Positions 10,565-22,185 of a stretch of DNA of 64,000 nt are shown piece after piece. The position numbers and the translations under genes are program-made. This stretch comes from Armigeres subalbatus (Eukaryota > Arthropoda > Insecta > Diptera > Culicidae): positions 23,962,035-24,026,034 of the forward strand of contig NC_085140.1 of the NCBI RefSeq assembly GCF_024139115.2, given 5' to 3'. Below the pieces are notes generated by a model. That model was not told where the DNA came from. It did not search any database and saw only the letters and a program-made list of their open reading frames with translations. Positions within the stretch are counted from its first letter, which is position 1, and the number at the start of each line of letters is the position of its first letter.

Positions 10565-10935
10565 TAGGGATAGGCGAAAAGTTTCAAAAATGGTGTGGAA
10601 GGTCGAAAAACCGAAAATTTCCACATTTTGAAGAAACATCTAAATTTTGGCGAGGCAAAACGCCCTAGTGGCATAACCTACAATACTTGCGTCTCCACGA
10701 CTATCCATACTAGAATGCTGATTCGCCGACGGTGGTCTTTGTTCCCTAAGGCTGCCAGTAAAAGGCGTTTTGCCTCATGAGTTTCCAATAAAATATCACC
10801 ACTTTTTAAATGTGAATATTATCAATATGATGATTTGAATTTTGAATGGCATCAACTAGCTACTTTTAACTGGCATAATGTAAAATACCCATAAAGCAGT
10901 TACAAATAGACAATAAGCGTGTTTGCTTAGCTGGG
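10565..10935 (+). repeat. Composite repeat with a GAGGCAAAACGCC inverted-repeat element
   Basis: The perfect 13-bp inverted repeat GAGGCAAAACGCC / GGCGTTTTGCCTC bounds 10652-10776. The same element lies at 40544-40676 on the other strand, and homology continues past it (10777-10935 versus 40380-40543). The part before it (10565-10651) is instead repeated in reverse at about 44025-44110. The segment is a mosaic of two repeats shared with the 40-44 kb region. Confidence 0.6.
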
Positions 10936-11122
10936 CATTGCCCCTTCTCCTACACGCTATCACGGCATACCGTTCAAAACGACCCTGCCACAATACCTAC
11001 CCATATATCCAACATCCCAGTGATTTCTCGTGGAAGTGCAGATGACTCGTCGGCTTCTATCAAAGCGAGTATCATGTCAACATTTCCCTACCCTTCTAAT
11101 TCATCTGCATTCGGACACGGCC

Positions 11123-13740
11123 GCACATTGGAACAACTCAGAAGACGGTCAAAACCTCATTGTGGAGTTTACTACAGATTTAGATCCATAGAATGTGTAC
11201 AAAAGCTGCTCGACAAAATCTAGACCGTGAAATCCATATATGGTTCAATGCGATACCGAGCAAAAAAAAATTTTCCACAATTTTTTTAGTTCGTATGTTG
11301 ACAATGTTTTAGAATATTGTGTTTTGAGAAATTTTACTGAAGATACTGTATGTTTTTCTCTTAATTTTAAGTGTTGAATCGTTGTTTTCGATATTGCAGT
11401 CTTAAATTAATATAAAATCGATTTTCAATATTTCAAAACTAAATATACAACGTTTTGACCCGTTTTGTATCACAAAACATTGAATAGCACTGACATACGC
11501 TAATCTGAAGATAATATGACCTTTGTATTGACATTTCTATCAAATAGAACATTTATCGGAAAAATAGGTCAATTTCATGAAAAATGTCACCCTTATTGGC
11601 ACATTTGGCAGCTAGATTTACGTTATTCAAGCTTATTTTATATAGAAGAAGCCAGTGGCTAAAGCTCAGTTGGTCTGATGAGGCTCATTGATTTTGTTCC
11701 AATTCTTAAGTCTATTTTCGAAAAAAATAGGTTTCGTTTCACCTGTATCCAGTTTGTACTAAAATAGTACTAAAAATGCTATAGCTCCCATCAAATAGCA
11801 TCCTCCTCCTCGACGATCTGGAAGATAGAAATATGCGCTCAAACATGATAAGTAAAATATAGCTTATCTATCAATATTTAGACTTCTGTGAAAATTTTGA
11901 TGGTGAGTCATAATTCCTCATCAAAGCAATCTTCAAATACCGTTGACATCCCACAAATGCTTATCAGCGTACGTGAGCATTTGGTGTTAGATGAGCAAGA
12001 ATCCTTGTGAGCCTTCCTTGGATAGCTTTCAAAGGGTAGTACTATTAGTAATAATTCGCTAGCTATCAGCAGTATTCAATACTCACTAACTTTAGGTATC
12101 TTGTGCGTGTCCACAATAGCCTTTGTGTTGTGCTTTGAGTCTTGCACAAAGTATCCTAACTTTATTAAATTTTACACATTCGATTTGAGGTGCTTAAGTA
12201 ACGTCAAAGAATGCCTTACACGCATCCCTTTAGATTACCGAACCGAATCAAATTCAATTCTACAATATTCTATGTTTTCATCAAATTTTTAAAGATTTAA
12301 TTTAATTTTAAATTTTAACTAATGTCAGCTTCAAATAAACTGTTCTCTGTCCTTCAACTCCATCTCACAAATGATAGAATAGATACCACAAGCAGGGGTC
12401 CAATGCTCCAAAATCTGCTGCATTTGTCGTTGATATTTAGGAATTTCTGAGCGAGTAAAAAACAGCTTGAAAGCTGTGAAATAGGTATTTGGTTAGAAAA
12501 TCTATCAAAAGTATCAATCGCTTCTATAGCCAACCTCCGTTTAACTATAATATTTAATTGGTTTCGGAAATGGCCAATACACCTCAACGACAACAAATCA
12601 ACAAGCATTTTACAAAATTTGACGTACGAATAATCCGAATATGATCAAAACAAACCCAAGAAAAATCCAAGCAATCACGCGTTTCATGAGCTGAGCGATC
12701 GTAACTGAGCAAATAATTTCCGCTCAGGAGTCTAATAAAGTGCAAAGTACTCAATAAGCATACTGATTTTTTGTTTCAATTTAATTTCCTTTATGATTAT
12801 TAGGCAGTTATTTCCGCATTATCGATTAACTAAGGTGCAAGTATCTTAACCAATAAGGTATTATGCGTGTGCAGTACCGATTTTAATATCTCCATATTAG
12901 AGATTTATTAAACATATTTTAGAAGTTTTGGCGGTGTTTAGCTCTCATAAAGATACACTTATTATTTAGCCAAATTTACTTCTACAATCGATTTTGTTTG
13001 AAAACAATGTTTTTCAAAAGTTGGCTAAATTAGGCACTGAATTATAAGCAAAGGTACGCTCACCCTGCTAATAGAAATAATAAATAGATCCAAAGGTCGA
13101 TGAAATAAATATATGTTGAGAAGAAAAAATATTTATCGAAAACTACACTATAAAAATTGGAACAAAAATCAGTGAGCTCATCAGACCCAATTGAGCTTTA
13201 GCCATGGCTCTTTTTACAAAATCAGCTTTTAGAATAACGGAAATCTAGCTGCCAAATGTGCCTATAATTAATATTTAATCAAGAAAATAGCCTTTTTTCA
13301 ATAAAATCGTTCTATTTGCTGAAATTCCAATCACAAAGACTATATTATCTAAAACGATCGTATATTAGTGCCATTTTTATTTTGTGATACAAAACGTGTA
13401 TATTTGTATATTTACTTTGAAAATACTGAAAATCGATTTTCGTATGAGTTTTGGGCTGCAATATCTAAAAACAACAGTTCAACCTGTAAAATTAGGAAGA
13501 AAACCTGTAGTATCTTTAGCAAAATTTCTCAAAACACAATATTCTAAAACATTGTCAAAACCCGAACAAAAAAAAAATTCTAGAAAAAATTTTTTTGCTC
13601 ATATCACATTAAAAAAATAGTGATTTCACTCTAGTTTTGTCAGGCAGCTTTTGAACACATTCAGAAAAATCATGGATCTAAATCTGTATTAAACTGCACA
13701 AGGAGTTTTGACCGTCTTTTTTCTGAGTTGTTCCAATGTG
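11123..13740. mobile_element. 2.6-kb foldback element with arms of about 590 bp
   Basis: 11123-11708 and 13153-13740 are reverse complements with many substitutions. The outer ends read CACATTGGAACAACTCAG and its complement. The inner ends share GGTCTGATGAG / CTCATCAGACC. The core (11709-13152) has no recognisable protein. Open frames in the arms are not conserved between them. I saw no target-site duplication, so it could be an old foldback transposon or a segmental inverted duplication. Confidence 0.65.
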
Positions 13741-14856
13741 GGCCGGCGCTGGTATTTGCTATTTTGGATCACCAGTTCTTACACATTGAAGATGATGTTG
13801 GTCCCAAACTTCATCTGTTGGTTCTCTTTAATTACAGCTGACCTGGCAATAACGGAGTAGCAACCGTGGCGTCAATCGTTAATCTCATGCTCATCCAGAT
13901 CTATTATTCAAATCCTTCAAAGTTGTATCGTTTTCTGTTGCAATCGTGCCGGTGCGCGCGTTTTCCATCGAACGTTTATTGTTAGTTTGGACGTGTTGCT
14001 GGTTTTAAAAGTTAATATTCAGTAATAAACTTAAATGTCTGCGTTTGAGTTTGTTGGCATAAAACTTTTACATTATTTCTGAGGTCTGCAAAGATTTATA
14101 ACTGTTGATTTCAGATATTATATTCATTTAAGGTACCCGGGCAAGTGAAAATACGGGTAAGTGCATATGGCTGCCGATTAATCGGTGAACGTTTTTAATT
14201 TAACAATGTTCTAGAAAGATGAAGCAGAATTATCAACAGATTCGCCTGACACAAAAAGTTGGAATCAAAACCATTTGCGCACCATACTAATGGTATTGTT
14301 TAATCATGACTTTAAACTACCGGCAAAATCTATTACTTTTATTTTAATTCAATGGATTTCCAAAAAAATAGTCTTTTCTAAATTCATCATTCATGTAAAA
14401 TTGAATATTTTGAGCAATTAAATAATTGTGTGACATCAAAAGCTATTTAAAATTTTGATTAAAGCCAAATTCTGCAATTTCACTTTCCTTGATTTTTAAC
14501 ATACATGGGGCAAGTGGGACATATTTGAACAACATTTTCGATAGAGCCATTTTACCTGTTTTAGATTGTTGTCTAGTGAAGAAACTTCGACACTTATATC
14601 ATATGGATCGAATCAAATCAGTTGATATCGTTGGTTTTTGTTAAGAAGTAATGTACAGTTAGTTCAAATGCGTATTTTACTTTTTGAATTCTCCCTTATG
14701 GAAAAGAGCAATGGATATAACTATGCATTTTTTTCTAAGTATGCGTTAGCAATTTTGCTGAACTAGCGTTTTTTAGTCCCAGCCCTTGAGCCTTATTGTC
14801 ATTTTTTATCTAACAGTCATTTTTTAAGTAAAATCTTTTGTGTTTGAATCTTTGTT
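13741..14856. other. Unassigned, no gene seen
   Basis: Mostly A+T rich. GGGCAAGTGAAA near 14151 and GGGGCAAGTGGGACAT near 14506 are related words facing the same way, perhaps MITE debris. The 13850-13990 portion is more balanced in composition but has no open frame. Confidence 0.35.
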
Positions 14857-14879
14857 TCTCTACAATAAATATGGATAGG

Positions 14880-15549
14880 AGCATGAGCATGAGCATGAGC
14901 ATTATGACCGCACAATTCGTGGTTGCTCTCCGTGATTGACTGAACTTGCGAAATTGTACAGAGAACACAATGAATGGGGCTTGGAATTAGCTACCCATTC
15001 TCAGTGTACACGTTTCGGGCTCAACTATTTAAAGTCAATAACGGCGCCAGCCGTCCTTACGGTCATATAGGAACGGAAGTATTTTGTCAACTCTCGTTGC
15101 TACTAGAGACCAGTATACCTCTGCATCTCACGATTGTCTTGGGATGGGATATCGTTTTGTTACAAAGGATAATTTATCTGGAATCACTTTGGTAAGCGAT
15201 GCGATCTGGGATGGAAATAACATCAATACGAGTTAAAAGTTAAAACATGCATGCCCGTGGCATATGAAAACTGAGGAGATTCGCGTTTTGGACGACCGAC
15301 GGAAGCGCAGCACTCTGTACTCACTTGCTCGATGGCTGCAGCAAATTGTGACGCGCGCTTTTTTCGACCGCGCGCGACATGCGCAACCACCCAACACAAA
15401 ATAGATATTTTATTACTTCCCGACGACTAAAATACGCACTGCCTTACTTGTTCGATGGCAATTCTTATTACCGGCTGCGCAATCAGAACAAAAATTCGCC
15501 GACCACGCGATCGTTCTGCTGTCCGAAACAAGAGAGATCACGCCTCCTT
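14880..15549 (-). mobile_element. Retroposon-like insertion with (GCTCAT)n tail and long direct repeats
   Basis: A 670-bp block lies between CTCTACAATAAATATGGATA (from about 14858) and CTCTACAATAAATAATGGAT (from 15550), one base different over about 23 bp. Read on the minus strand it ends in three to four copies of GCTCAT (14881-14901), like the simple-repeat 3' tail of many non-LTR retroposons. The direct repeats would then be the target duplication. No tRNA-like promoter and no RT domain are seen, so it could be an internally deleted LINE. Confidence 0.55.
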
Positions 15550-15575
15550 CTCTACAATAAATAATGGATAGGAAG

Positions 15576-17264
15576 GAAGATAAACATCAGTTTTGAAATA
15601 CATTGTTTGGAAGATTATGTACATCATTTTGGTTACACTGGCCCCACCTTGTCAGAGCTACCGATTAAAGGCAGTCTCGGTTTAATTGTCATCATGTCCT
15701 AGTTTTCAGCAAGCACTGTACCGTTTGACCGATTTCCGAACCTTTTTTTTATCTTTATTAAAGAACTTATATAACATGATGGTGTTGTGAAAATAGCTTT
15801 AATTTTAGCTCGACTCCACAGCGTACCATAGAATTTTTCTAATTGTTCTCACAAAGTGAGTGAGAGGTGATGATGAAACGAAAAAGGTTTTCATCTAGCA
15901 GTTTCTAGCATCTGTTCGTTTATCATCCAAGGTATAGAAAGAAAGTTATGGATGAAAAATCCCTCGCCATAACCAAATGCTCGCCTAATATTTCAACGGG
16001 CCTCAGTAAACATTTAGAAAAGTCGAGTTTTCTAGCAACAACAGCTTTCATACTGTTTAGATCTGTTGAAAAACCATTTTGGAAAGTTTTACAGATTCAA
16101 TAAATATTCATGAACTTGGTCAAAATTTGCCTTTTCAAGATGTATTGAAATGGAGGGTGGCACTTTGAATCTGTAATATTTTTCAAAATGGTAAAAGATC
16201 CAATCAATATGAAATCTTTTGTTTGCAGTTAAAATCGGCTCTTTTTATTTTTAGTGAGGTCTTTGGAAATATTGAGCGATAGATATTTTACGTAGTTTAT
16301 GGTGAGGGCATACTTTAAAAATGGTGAACAGGTCCAAGAGTCTGTTACTTATGTCCGTTTTAAAATTAAGCTAAATTCTCTCTATGGCATTTTGGGTGAC
16401 AATTTGGCTTTAAAAATATTAAACAAATTAATTTTCTTCTATTATTTTTTATTCGTTTTTGCATTATGTACATATATAATATAAAACAAAATTAAAATTC
16501 CCGGAAAAAAAAATTTCTTTTCATTCCGCAAAATTTCGAATCAAATGGACCTCGAAACGAAACGATTTCGAAGTCTCGAAAGAAATCTGAATTTCGTTTC
16601 GTTTCGTTTTGAAACAACAATATATTTTCTAATTTCGTTTCGTTTCGTTTCGTTAGGAAAATTGTGTTATCGCATACTCTGTATTATAACTGAAACATAC
16701 ATTCAGCACAGAATGCGAACTGAGAAGTGAAAACTAGCAAGTTAGTTAACAGGAATTTTTAAATTGAGATATGAGAAGTTAGTCGTCACACTTCTCATTT
16801 TGTGCTTCTTATAAGAAACTAGCCGTAGCACCCAGCATTGCCAGTTTGATCCGCAGATTTTTTTACAATCGGAAAATGATAAATCCAATTGGTCAACAGG
16901 GTAATTGTGGTTTGTAATTGGTACTTCATCATTTGAAAAGAAGGCGGACTTCACTTTCATTCAAAGTATACTCACATTCACCTTTGACTTATTCCAGGCG
17001 AATGTCCATTTCTATAAAAAAATAATCACATCTACCCATGCCTGATTCCGGGCCAACGACTAATAGTAACGAAGGGATCAAAACCACTATTTTTCGATTT
17101 TTTCGGCTATATAGAGCTATTGTAGATCTAGTTGTAGAGCCAGTATTGAAAGGATTTAATAAGATTGGCTTAGCTTACGATAGATGTGAATTTCTCTTAT
17201 AGAACTAGCGTCAGTTTGGTAAGACGCTATTTTCCAAATAAGGAATATTAGACATCACATCTAG
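15576..17264. other. A+T-rich DNA with a (TTTCG)n run
   Basis: TTTCG pentanucleotides are clustered at 16591-16610 and 16631-16655. GTACCGTTTGACCGATTTCC at about 15717 is half of the MITE terminus seen at 62776. Otherwise nothing is recognisable. Confidence 0.4.
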
Positions 17265-17460
17265 AATTGCTTTATAACAAGCAGATGCATTATGTTTCAA
17301 GAAGGTACCAAATTCATCATTGCCCTTTGACTGGCAGATACATTATTTCCGAAGAAGGCAACATAATAAGCATTGCCTTTTTTCCGGACGGATAAATTAT
17401 TTTTGAAGAAGGCATAATAAACCCGTTGCCTCATTCTGAGTCTGAAAGAAGGAATAATTA
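17265..17460. repeat. Diverged relative of the 53-bp GCCTTATACCGG repeat
   Basis: Units of about 60 bp read like ATTGCC...CCGGACGGAT...TTGAAGAAGGCATAAT, at least three times. They match the pattern of the alternating repeat at 48230-48890 (GCCTTATACCGGGCAGATGC...AAAGAAGGCATTATC), but with strong decay. Confidence 0.5.
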
Positions 17461-17702
17461 TATGAATATATAAATAATACCTTTGATTTCATTATTCCAT
17501 TGCATAAAAATATCAATACATTTCTTATAATGTATCAAATTTGGATAAAGTTATTTTATTCATTGTGCATCACATTCAGAGACTAATGCTCCGGAGTCGT
17601 TCACAAATTATGCTACGCAAAATTGGATAATTTTAGACCTTTTCCCTTTCCCTCGCAACAGTTTGTGTATGAATGAATAAATTTATTTGTGTGAACCGTA
17701 AC

Positions 17703-18118
17703 GCTCGAGCCATTTACAGCCAAATGACCGTTTTTGTCAAACGACTATTTCGGTCAAACGGCAGTTCTCGGCCAAAAACCTGTTCGATCAAACGACATTT
17801 TCGGCCGTAGGACTCGTTTAGCCAAATGACGTTTTTGGCCAAATTCAAATTCGGCCAGACGACTTCCTCTGTCAAATGACCAGCTCGGTCGAACGACATG
17901 GTCGCATATCCATTTCAGCTAAATGACATTTTCGGCCTAATGGTTCTTAAGGCTAAACGACTAATTCGGCCATACGATAGTTTCTGCCAAATGGTCAGTT
18001 CAGCCTAACGACATTTTCAATCTAATTACATTCTTATTTTAATAATTTACGTCCGACGAGATTCGCCTTTTTGTCCCAATGGCTCTGGGCCGACAGACTT
18101 TCGGCCAAACGGTTTCGG
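17703..18118 (-). repeat. Decayed 17-bp TTTGGCCGAAA-type tandem repeat
   Basis: AAATGACC.TTTCGGCC-like words recur about every 17 bp. It belongs to the repeat family that forms the arms of the Foldback element at 47300-50942. The orientation here corresponds to that element's right arm. No matching opposite arm is adjacent. Confidence 0.65.
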
Positions 18119-19329
18119 TTCAAAATTTGATTTCAATCAGAATTTCTTTGGACAGCGGTGAATGGGTCCTGCTCTTGCTCGAACAAAGATGTGTATTTGA
18201 TTGATATTAGAGATAACAATATGAAAAAAAATGCTGCGAACTTTAATTTAAACACCAAGATATGCTATGGTTGAAAACAAAGTAATAGCTCGAGATATTG
18301 ATTACTTTTCACAAAATCATAACGTGAAATCAGGAAGATATTTCAGTGCAAAGTATTGATATTGTCGTCAGATCTCTTCTGACTAATATCAATCATCACC
18401 TTTTGACTCCCTTGTTGCCAGAATCTGGTTTATTTCTTGTTGGGGTCAGTTATTGCTTTCTGTTTGGGGTGAGTACCTCCGAGTCAAGTCAAGCGGTCTC
18501 ACTAAAGTATCATGAGAAGTGGAGACATTCCACTAAAAGCACTAAATAATTTTCTGTTATTTTTTATTGTAGATTATTAGTTGGATATTTATTTGAGACT
18601 ATTCTTTTCATTTGAATTTATTATTATTAAAATCTTTATTAAAGAGGTTTTTAGCCCAATGCTAGTTCACCTTCTCCAACTATTTGAATTTAGAGCAAAA
18701 GCAAGTAAAAAAGTGATAAAGTCTGCTAAAACATCAATGTATGAGGAAGATTTCTCGTTCTACTTATAAAAATGAACTCGTTGGAAAGAATAAAAATGTG
18801 ATTCCACTACAGCACATTGTTCGTTACAATTGTATTCATTCGAAAACATGATTCTTGATTTCATAAATTGAGGTTAGAATTATTCTGTAACAGCTTGCAT
18901 GACACGACAAAGCACATATGATACAAACGATCCACCTTGTCACAATGGTTCAGTGCATCGCATCTAACCCTCTCTCACCTGCAAATTGTCCAATTAAAAG
19001 ACACTTATTTTTACGTTACACCTTCTTTTACATGGACTGGCACAAAAGCGACGAAATGTAGGAGGCAAGGATGATATCCATTTATTTGCCATGAAACCTC
19101 GTTACTTGTATATTTGTTATATTTAAAATGGATCAGATTATTTGTGACAAGATCAGAAAATAGTGATATTATAATGCAATTAGTGTGTAAATGTTTAATC
19201 TACTCGATCTTTTCAAAGAAAGAAAAAAATAGTTAGGACATTGTTTTGTTTGTCTTCGCAATACCTTCTTCGCTGATTGTAGCATAATCTATGCTAAGCT
19301 GCAAGGTTCATTCCCCTTTAACTAAATAT
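18119..19329. other. No gene seen
   Basis: Mostly A+T rich. GACATTCCACTAAAAG near 18526 and again near 20078 matches the end of the foldback MITE family seen at 41630, 57083 and 63104. Confidence 0.4.
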
Positions 19330-19740
19330 GTATACGAGTGCCGCAAATTAGTTGTGTTTACTACTTTCACACCTCCTTGCAAGGTGTTACCAACTTTCAT
19401 CCCATCATCCGTCCCTCTCCCCTAGGAAGCTCAGTGTGTCGTGCCACCATTTGGTTGATGCTTGGTGGGTGGTTGGCAGCTCGGAAGCTCCCTCCCTAGG
19501 CTCATTTTGTGTGCCTACCTCCGAACAGGCAAGTGCAAATTTCCCACGAGGATGACTATAAAAATTTAGGTTTACTCATACCATCGGGTATTCGCCAATC
19601 CAGGTAGCTATGAGTGCACGTGCCGCCACTATTCTAAATCATATCTTTCCCTCTTTATACTACTCCAGGGAGGCCCGTTTGTATTGATTTAGCTTCGCGG
19701 CGGCAGCGAAAGGTTCCAACGGAAGAGTGACATGGCATGA
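19330..19740. other. G+C-richer island of unknown nature
   Basis: Composition rises relative to the flanks, and a 67-codon plus-strand frame exists at 19352-19555, but it resembles no protein I know. There is no tRNA-like promoter or terminal repeat. It may be a retroelement non-coding segment. Confidence 0.3.
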
Positions 19741-21140
19741 ATTTTAATCCAGACAATCAAGCGATGATAGCTCTGTGAAGTCATTAGCTTCTATAAGGAA
19801 GCTGCACTAATAAGGAAGGTTGAATTTATAGATGAATCAGCGTATGTGCGAATAAAGCAGGAACATTATTCGTGATATTTCCTCGAACTAAGTCGATACA
19901 CATAATACTGCAAAGCTTACTTTCATTAAAGTGGCTGGATTTTAATATTTAAAGTAAGCTTGGCATCAAACTGCAAAGTCTTTTTTATTTAACTTGGCAT
20001 GTTTTCAACTGTACAAAGACAAGTTTAGCATTTTCCATTTAATTCCACTCCGTTCATTAAAGTATTGGACAGTTGAAGACATTCCACTAAAAGAGCTTTA
20101 ATATTTTTTCTGAAAATGACTTTTTCTTAATGTTTCTTCAACATCATGTTTACAAAATGAATCGAATAATAATCGTATTCTAGAACTTCTATCTCGAAAA
20201 CTGCTACTAAATTATTTGTTAGTTGCTTGCATGTAATTCCATTCCAAAAAGGTGAAAGGATCGTGTTCAGTTTTTCATTTATTTTATGTCCACGAAAAGC
20301 GAATGTGCAAATCCTAGTCAAACAAGATAACGGTATTTCCACTACGATTACACAAAATAGAACACCGTTAATCAAGACTAATTAGTGGCTTTTAACTCAT
20401 GCGCCCTCTTGTCACATGATGCAATCTGTTTCCCACCCGAGGAAGTTGACACCTGCAACTGGGTTGGGCTTCATTGTCAAACGTCCACTTCACTAACTTC
20501 ACCTTGAGCTGTGCTTTAGAGGGGTTTTTCTTGAATCAACATCTGTGATTTGCTCCTGTGCCATACCATTCGTAGCACCACAGCCCTAGGCCATAAGCAC
20601 AACCTTGACTTTTGAATAACCTCATCCACCATGGATGAAGAATGATACAACATGATTTGCGGGCTGGTTCTACCACAGTAGGAACATTTCGACAGATTTG
20701 GTAATTTTTCTAACATGTTAAATAAGTATAGTAAAAATAGCTATCTAGTTTTTAACAAGTTGCTTTAAGTTAAATTTTTATCATATTTCACACATCACAT
20801 GTCACATCACATTTATCACTGGATGCCATTCAGAACCACGTGAAAAGTCATATTGGAGGGAGGAGGGGTTTGGAAAATGATCGTGATAAACCACGCATGG
20901 GGTAGAGGGGCTTTGCGCTCGGGCCACGTGTTTTTGACGTAGGACTACGTATGTGTTTACCATACCGGGATACATTTCGCGATGGCGGAAAATCGAAAAG
21001 AGCGTCCCGAGAACAGCGATGGGCTCTTCGATAATATCTCAGTCGTCTCTCGATGGATTTTTCATTTTTTGGACCTTCAATCAAGAAAGAATCAATGCTT
21101 GTAGATGATCTTCTACGAAACTTGATTTGCAATTATTTAT
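19741..21140. other. No gene seen; fragment of a CCACGTGG-ended element at 20830-20945
   Basis: The segment with GGAGGAGGGGTTTGGAAAAT and GATAAACCACGCATGG at 20855-20903 matches the reverse of 55930-56025 and 58930-59035. The rest is A+T rich and uninformative. Confidence 0.4.
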
Positions 21141-21144
21141 CATC

Positions 21145-21297
21145 GGGCCCTAGTGGTAAAAAGCTCGCTGCTAGCAAACTGATTTTACGCTGAGGGTGGC
21201 TGGGTAGGATTCCCGGTGCCAGTCTAGAGCAATTTTCGGTTTTGGAAATTGTCTCGACTTCCCTGAGCATAAAAGTATCATCGTGTTAGCCAATTCT
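21145..21297 (+). mobile_element. tRNA-headed SINE fragment
   Basis: GGGCCCTAGTGGTAA (an A-box-like D arm) is followed by a B box GGGTAGGATTCCCGG, with TTC mutated to AGG, then a body with TTGTCTCGACTTCCCTGAGC. This order matches a very common Aedes SINE as I remember it. It is truncated at about 21297 and lacks the 3' tail. Confidence 0.6.
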
Positions 21298-21934
21298 GTA
21301 TCATCAGTGGAAGGATCGACAGTTGGCCACTTTTATATGGACAAAATTTTCACAAAAACACGGAGCAACATCGATTTTATTATTGTTTTATTTTTGCGAA
21401 AATGTCCTAAATCTTATTTAAAATATGGGAAATGTGATGCTGTCAAAATTCCTGGGGATGTTGTGGGTTCTCCAAATTATTCTAGAATTAGGACCAAAAA
21501 AGGTCTACCACAAACTCCCTTTAGATCTGAACTCCAGAATGATTTGGAGAACTTACACCATAACGTGTTTGAAATATCTAAATCGTAAATCCTTCCCCAT
21601 GGCCTATAGGGAACCTACCATGGTCTGATAATGGGGTGCTATTGGTTTTATATCGAGGATAGAGATATTGCCGCCGCAACCTTAGACAGCGTTTGGCACG
21701 CCGCCACCGCATTTTTATTATCAGCGCATATACGTTTTAAATTTGACACATCGCTGATCTATAATTTTCCGATCCTTAACAATTCCTGCAACATCACGTT
21801 GAAACTGCGGAGAACTTTTCGTAAATATACCAGATGATTGCCTTGAAAATTTCACACAATTTCCGTTAGCAATTTAGAAAAGCTCTCTGTAAGCACTAAG
21901 AAAAGAACTTCCAGTGAAGGAAATTTACGAAGAG
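21298..21934. other. Unassigned; 101-codon frame of doubtful meaning
   Basis: A plus-strand frame at 21283-21588 has no recognisable motif and starts inside or beside the SINE. It could be a decayed transposon ORF. A G+C-rich patch with GCCGCC words (21670-21715) also appears near 44645 and 58570, suggesting a dispersed repeat. Confidence 0.3.
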
Positions 21935-22177
21935 TTTCGCGTTGAAATTTAAATATTTTTGGATTTTCCACGGGAGCTACTTTGAAATTTGGAGAACTCT
22001 TAGAAATTCCCAAGAATTGATTATTTGGGTTCAGAGGATTTTATATGAGGAATCTCTTCAGAATTTTCACAGGAAGTTGTTTAATTTCTACAGGAAAATA
22101 TTTGGAATATCCACGGAAAGTTCCTGATAAGTTTCTGTTGAGTGTTCTTCGAAATTTACATAGAAAGTTCTTCATTA
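21935..22177. repeat. Decayed GAATTTCC/GGAAGTT repeat
   Basis: GGAA.TTCC-like words recur about every 22-24 bp with heavy divergence. The same tract resumes beyond hAT copy 2 at 23820-24060, so the hAT element landed in it. Confidence 0.55.
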
Positions 22178-22185
22178 TTGTAGAA

